Of a stretch of 64,000 nt of DNA, positions 62,601 to 64,000 are shown piece after piece. This DNA is from Curtobacterium sp. Leaf183. Its GTDB lineage: Bacteria > Actinomycetota > Actinomycetes > Actinomycetales > Microbacteriaceae. A program made the position numbers and the translations under genes. The stretch covers positions 1 to 64,000 of the forward strand of contig NZ_LMPO01000010.1 in NCBI RefSeq assembly GCF_001424385.1, written 5' to 3'. A model generated the notes under the pieces. It was not told the origin of the DNA, ran no database searches, and saw only the letters and a program-made list of their open reading frames with translations. How positions within the stretch are numbered: the stretch's first letter is position 1; the number at the start of each line of letters is the position of its first letter.

Positions 62601-63460
62601 ACCTGACCGAGGACCAGGCCCGCTTCTACATCTACGACACGCTGCTCAGCGAGTACGCGGCGATGGCGTTCGAGTACGGCTACTCGGTCGAGCGTCCGGA
62701 CGCGCTCGTGCTCTGGGAGGCCCAGTTCGGCGACTTCGCGAACGGCGCGCAGACCGTCATCGACGAGTTCATCTCCTCGGCAGAGCAGAAGTGGGGACAG
62801 CGCTCCGGGCTGGTCCTGCTGCTGCCGCACGGGTACGAGGGACAGGGACCGGACCACTCGTCCGCCCGCATCGAGCGCTACCTGCAGCTCTGCGCCGAGG
62901 ACAACATGGTGGTGGCACGCCCGTCGACCCCGGCGTCGTACTTCCACCTGCTGCGTCGTCAGGCGTGGGAGCGCCCGCAGAAGCCGCTGATCGTGTTCAG
63001 CCCGAAGGCCATGCTGCGGCTGCGCCAGGCGACCAGCGCGGTCGAGGACTTCACGAGCGGCACGTTCGAGCCGGTGATCGACGACGCCAAGGTCACCGAC
63101 CGCGATGCCGTGCGCCGCGTGGTGCTGCACTCCGGCAAGGTGCACCACGACCTGCGCGCCGAGGCCGACAAGCACGAGCGCACCGACGTGGCCCTGGTGC
63201 GCCTCGAGCAGCTCGCCCCACTCCCCCTCGAACGCATCCTGCAGGTCCTCGGGAGCTACCCGAACGCCGACGTCGTCTGGGCGCAGGAAGAGCCGGAGAA
63301 CCAGGGCGCCTGGCCGTTCGTGTGCATGAACCTGTCGCCGCACCTCGACGGTCGCCCGCTGTCGGTTGCCTCACGCCCGGCCAGCGCCGCGCCGGCGACC
63401 GGGTCGTCGAAGCGCTCGGCAGCCGAGGCGTCCGAGGTCATCACCACGGCGCTCGGCTAG
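59696..63460 (+). CDS. kgd: Multifunctional 2-oxoglutarate dehydrogenase E1/decarboxylase
   Basis: 1254 residues from GTG 59696 (VSSHLTGTDETAGEFGANEWLV matches the usual start of this family). A short N-terminal helix is followed by an Ala/Pro-rich linker (about 57-100), an E2-like succinyltransferase domain (about 125-360, with TYDHRVIQGAGSGEYL) and the ThDP-dependent E1 part with AIGMAHRGRLNVLTNI, GDVKYHVG, GDAAMAGQGVV, NNQVGFTT and RRRGHNEGDDPS. This fused E2o-E1o design is typical of actinobacteria, where it decarboxylates 2-oxoglutarate in the TCA cycle and is controlled by a GarA-type protein and acetyl-CoA. Confidence 0.96.
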   Translation: MSSHLTGTDETAGEFGANEWLVDELYEQFLADKNSVDESWWPVLESYHQSGKGSAAAAPAPTPAASAPAAATSAADTSAAPAPAAPAPAAPTGDGKGGPIQARTTSKQPSPQPIPAEANDTADDHEETHEDVATPLRGMAKTLASNMDASLTVPTATSVRTIPAKLMIDNRIVINNHLRRARGGKISFTHLIGWAMVQALKDFPSQNVFYEERDGKPFVVQPAHVGLGIAIDVPKKDGTRSLLVPSIKRAESLTFGQFLSAYEDLVKRARDNKLTPADFQGTTISLTNPGGIGTVHSVPRLTKGQGAIIGAGALEYPAQFQGSAAKTLVELGIGKTITLTSTYDHRVIQGAGSGEYLKKVHERLIGEHGFYEGIFSALRIPYKPIQWANDINVDLAHRVNKTARVQELINSFRVRGHLMADIDPLEYRQRTHPDLEIESHGLTFWDLDREFVTGGLAGTTNAPLRDVLGVLRDAYCRTVGIEYMHIQDPEQRRWFQSHIEVPYSKPSKDEQLRVLGKLNEAEAFETFLQTKYVGQKRFSLEGGESTIAFLDTLIQHAAVAGLDEVAIGMAHRGRLNVLTNIAGKTYGQIFREFEGTTLPGSVSGQGSGDVKYHVGTEGVFRASDGTTIPITIAANPSHLEAVDGVLEGIVRAKQDRGPAGVFGVLPVLVHGDAAMAGQGVVVETLQMSQLRGYRTGGTVHLVINNQVGFTTPPDSARTSVYSTDVAKTIQAPILHVNGDDPEAVARVADLAFAYRQEFHRDVVIDLVCYRRRGHNEGDDPSMTQPLMYNLIEAKRSVRTLFTEALVGRGDITQDEYDQAHRDFQDRLERAFAETHEAQTGTIPVIEVDDDGAVQGLERPAAQRDDSENQVRETAISQELVERIGDAHGNPPAGFQVHPKLQSLLTKRTDMTRKGGVDWAMAELMAIGSLLTEGKPVRLAGQDARRGTFVQRQAVFHDRENGQEWLPLSNLTEDQARFYIYDTLLSEYAAMAFEYGYSVERPDALVLWEAQFGDFANGAQTVIDEFISSAEQKWGQRSGLVLLLPHGYEGQGPDHSSARIERYLQLCAEDNMVVARPSTPASYFHLLRRQAWERPQKPLIVFSPKAMLRLRQATSAVEDFTSGTFEPVIDDAKVTDRDAVRRVVLHSGKVHHDLRAEADKHERTDVALVRLEQLAPLPLERILQVLGSYPNADVVWAQEEPENQGAWPFVCMNLSPHLDGRPLSVASRPASAAPATGSSKRSAAEASEVITTALG

Positions 63461-63465
63461 CAGCG

Positions 63466-63516
63466 ACGACGCCGGTGTGCGCTACGCGATCCTCGTGTAG
63501 CGCACACCGGCGTCGT
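63466..63516. terminator. 20-bp-stem hairpin overlapping a gene end
   Basis: 63466-63485 pairs perfectly with 63497-63516 around an 11-nt loop. It begins 6 bp after the kgd stop and encloses the stop and final codons (VRYTRIA) of the convergent GNAT gene, so it serves both directions. Confidence 0.8.
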
Positions 63517-63922
63517 GGTACCCGCGCTTCTGGTAGAACCGGTGCGCGCTGTCGGTCGCAGCGGCGCTGACGGCGGACAGCTGTCGCGCCCCCTGTTCGG
63601 CCGCCCACTCCTCGAAGGTCCCGAGCAGCGCTGAACCCGTACCCGACCGACGGACCGCAGGGTCGACCACCAGGAGCAGCAGCTGCGCGGTGGGCTCGTC
63701 CGACGCGTACGCCCAGGTGACCTGGGCGCCGGCGACCGCGACCGCGCGACCGTCGTCGCCACGGACCAGCCACGTGTGGTGACCGGCCTCGGGCGTCAGG
63801 CGTTCCAGACGTTCCCGCATCGCGGCGTCGTCGGCGGTGTGGCCGAGGGAGCGGACGAGGGCGGCGACGTCGGCGACGTCCGGGTCGGACCAGCTGGTGA
63901 TCGACTCGACGGAGAGGGTCAT
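63482..63922 (-). CDS. GNAT family N-acetyltransferase
   Basis: 146 residues. Acetyl-CoA-binding segment LLLLVVDPAVRRSGTGSALLGTFEEWA and RFYQKRGYHDAG. A stand-alone enzyme of unknown substrate. Its last residues (HDAGVRYTRIA) are encoded within the kgd terminator hairpin, so that sequence serves two functions. Confidence 0.9.
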   Translation of the reverse strand: MTLSVESITSWSDPDVADVAALVRSLGHTADDAAMRERLERLTPEAGHHTWLVRGDDGRAVAVAGAQVTWAYASDEPTAQLLLLVVDPAVRRSGTGSALLGTFEEWAAEQGARQLSAVSAAATDSAHRFYQKRGYHDAGVRYTRIA

Positions 63923-63962
63923 GCTCGCGACCCTACCCGGCGCGGGTGCCGTGTCCCCGCCG

Positions 63963-64000
63963 TCAGTGCGTGGACTGCTCGGCGCGGATCCGGGTCAGGA
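63963..64000 (-). CDS. Possible 3' end of a minus-strand gene
   Basis: The reverse strand reads ...LTRIRAEQSTH and then TGA, with GC-rich third positions, at the window edge. Too short to assign. Confidence 0.3.
   Translation of the reverse strand, partial: LTRIRAEQSTH

Noticed and set aside
57866-63343. An 1825-codon open frame on the minus strand
   Set aside because: It lies antisense to kgd, is composed of low-complexity Val/Leu/Arg/Asp and contains pieces antisense to guaB1; kgd has all catalytic motifs on the plus strand.

Overview
The window is very GC-rich DNA in which codon third positions are almost all G or C. GTG starts, ATGA/GTGA start-stop overlaps and several apparently leaderless genes are common. 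Gene content points to a Gram-positive actinobacterium of the Microbacteriaceae, most like Curtobacterium: a fused Kgd/SucA 2-oxoglutarate dehydrogenase, GuaB1, a TPM-domain/PspA pair, an IdeR-type iron box, L,D-transpeptidase and paired CNNM-type transporters. The genus is an inference; no rRNA is present. There are no insertion sequences, phage genes or CRISPR arrays. Most of the window reads as ordinary chromosome with small accessory islets.

Layout. 0-3 kb: argS (minus), a lipoprotein and tRNA-Arg(CCG), followed by a repeat-rich spacer. 3-10.7 kb: a Gfo/Idh/MocA oxidoreductase, a large Pls/PosA-type NRPS-like synthetase broken by one frameshift, an M1 zinc peptidase, and a convergent gene fusing a 4'-phosphopantetheinyl transferase to a GNAT acetyltransferase. 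11-16.6 kb: TPM protein and PspA (envelope stress), an arginase-fold protein lacking its metal-binding histidines, a disulfide reductase and a small HExxH protein. 16.7-24.5 kb: siderophore ATPase and siderophore-interacting protein behind an iron box, an alpha/beta hydrolase, and a complete five-gene peptide ABC transporter. 24.5-30.4 kb: amidase, YigZ, a truncated hydrolase that stops where a MarR/SDR/MFS islet begins, and GrpB.

30.4-44.7 kb: a His-rich mini-protein behind a Zur-like palindrome, an ABC-F ATPase, L,D-transpeptidase, gluconate uptake (gntK-gntP with a divergent FadR-type regulator), GNAT, ung, an S51 peptidase overlapping a phosphoribosyltransferase, an SDR, an acyltransferase, and the methionine genes metY and metX. 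45-50 kb: a histidine kinase, a membrane protein that looks like a degenerate kinase, a NarL-type response regulator, an MFS exporter and a zinc-ribbon mini-protein. 50-64 kb: a thiamine-binding-type protein overlapping a membrane glycosyltransferase, a secreted GH16 enzyme, NAD(P)HX dehydratase, HAD hydrolase plus old yellow enzyme, two CNNM proteins, guaB1, kgd and a GNAT.

Two non-coding themes recur. Long G/C-rich hairpins sit behind many operons, and many share a GGACGGGAGGC sequence that also occurs singly and even inside genes. Several intergenic spacers carry short tandem or dispersed direct repeats. The strongest candidate for an under-described system is the Pls-like synthetase / M1 peptidase / PPTase-GNAT neighbourhood at 4.1-10.5 kb.
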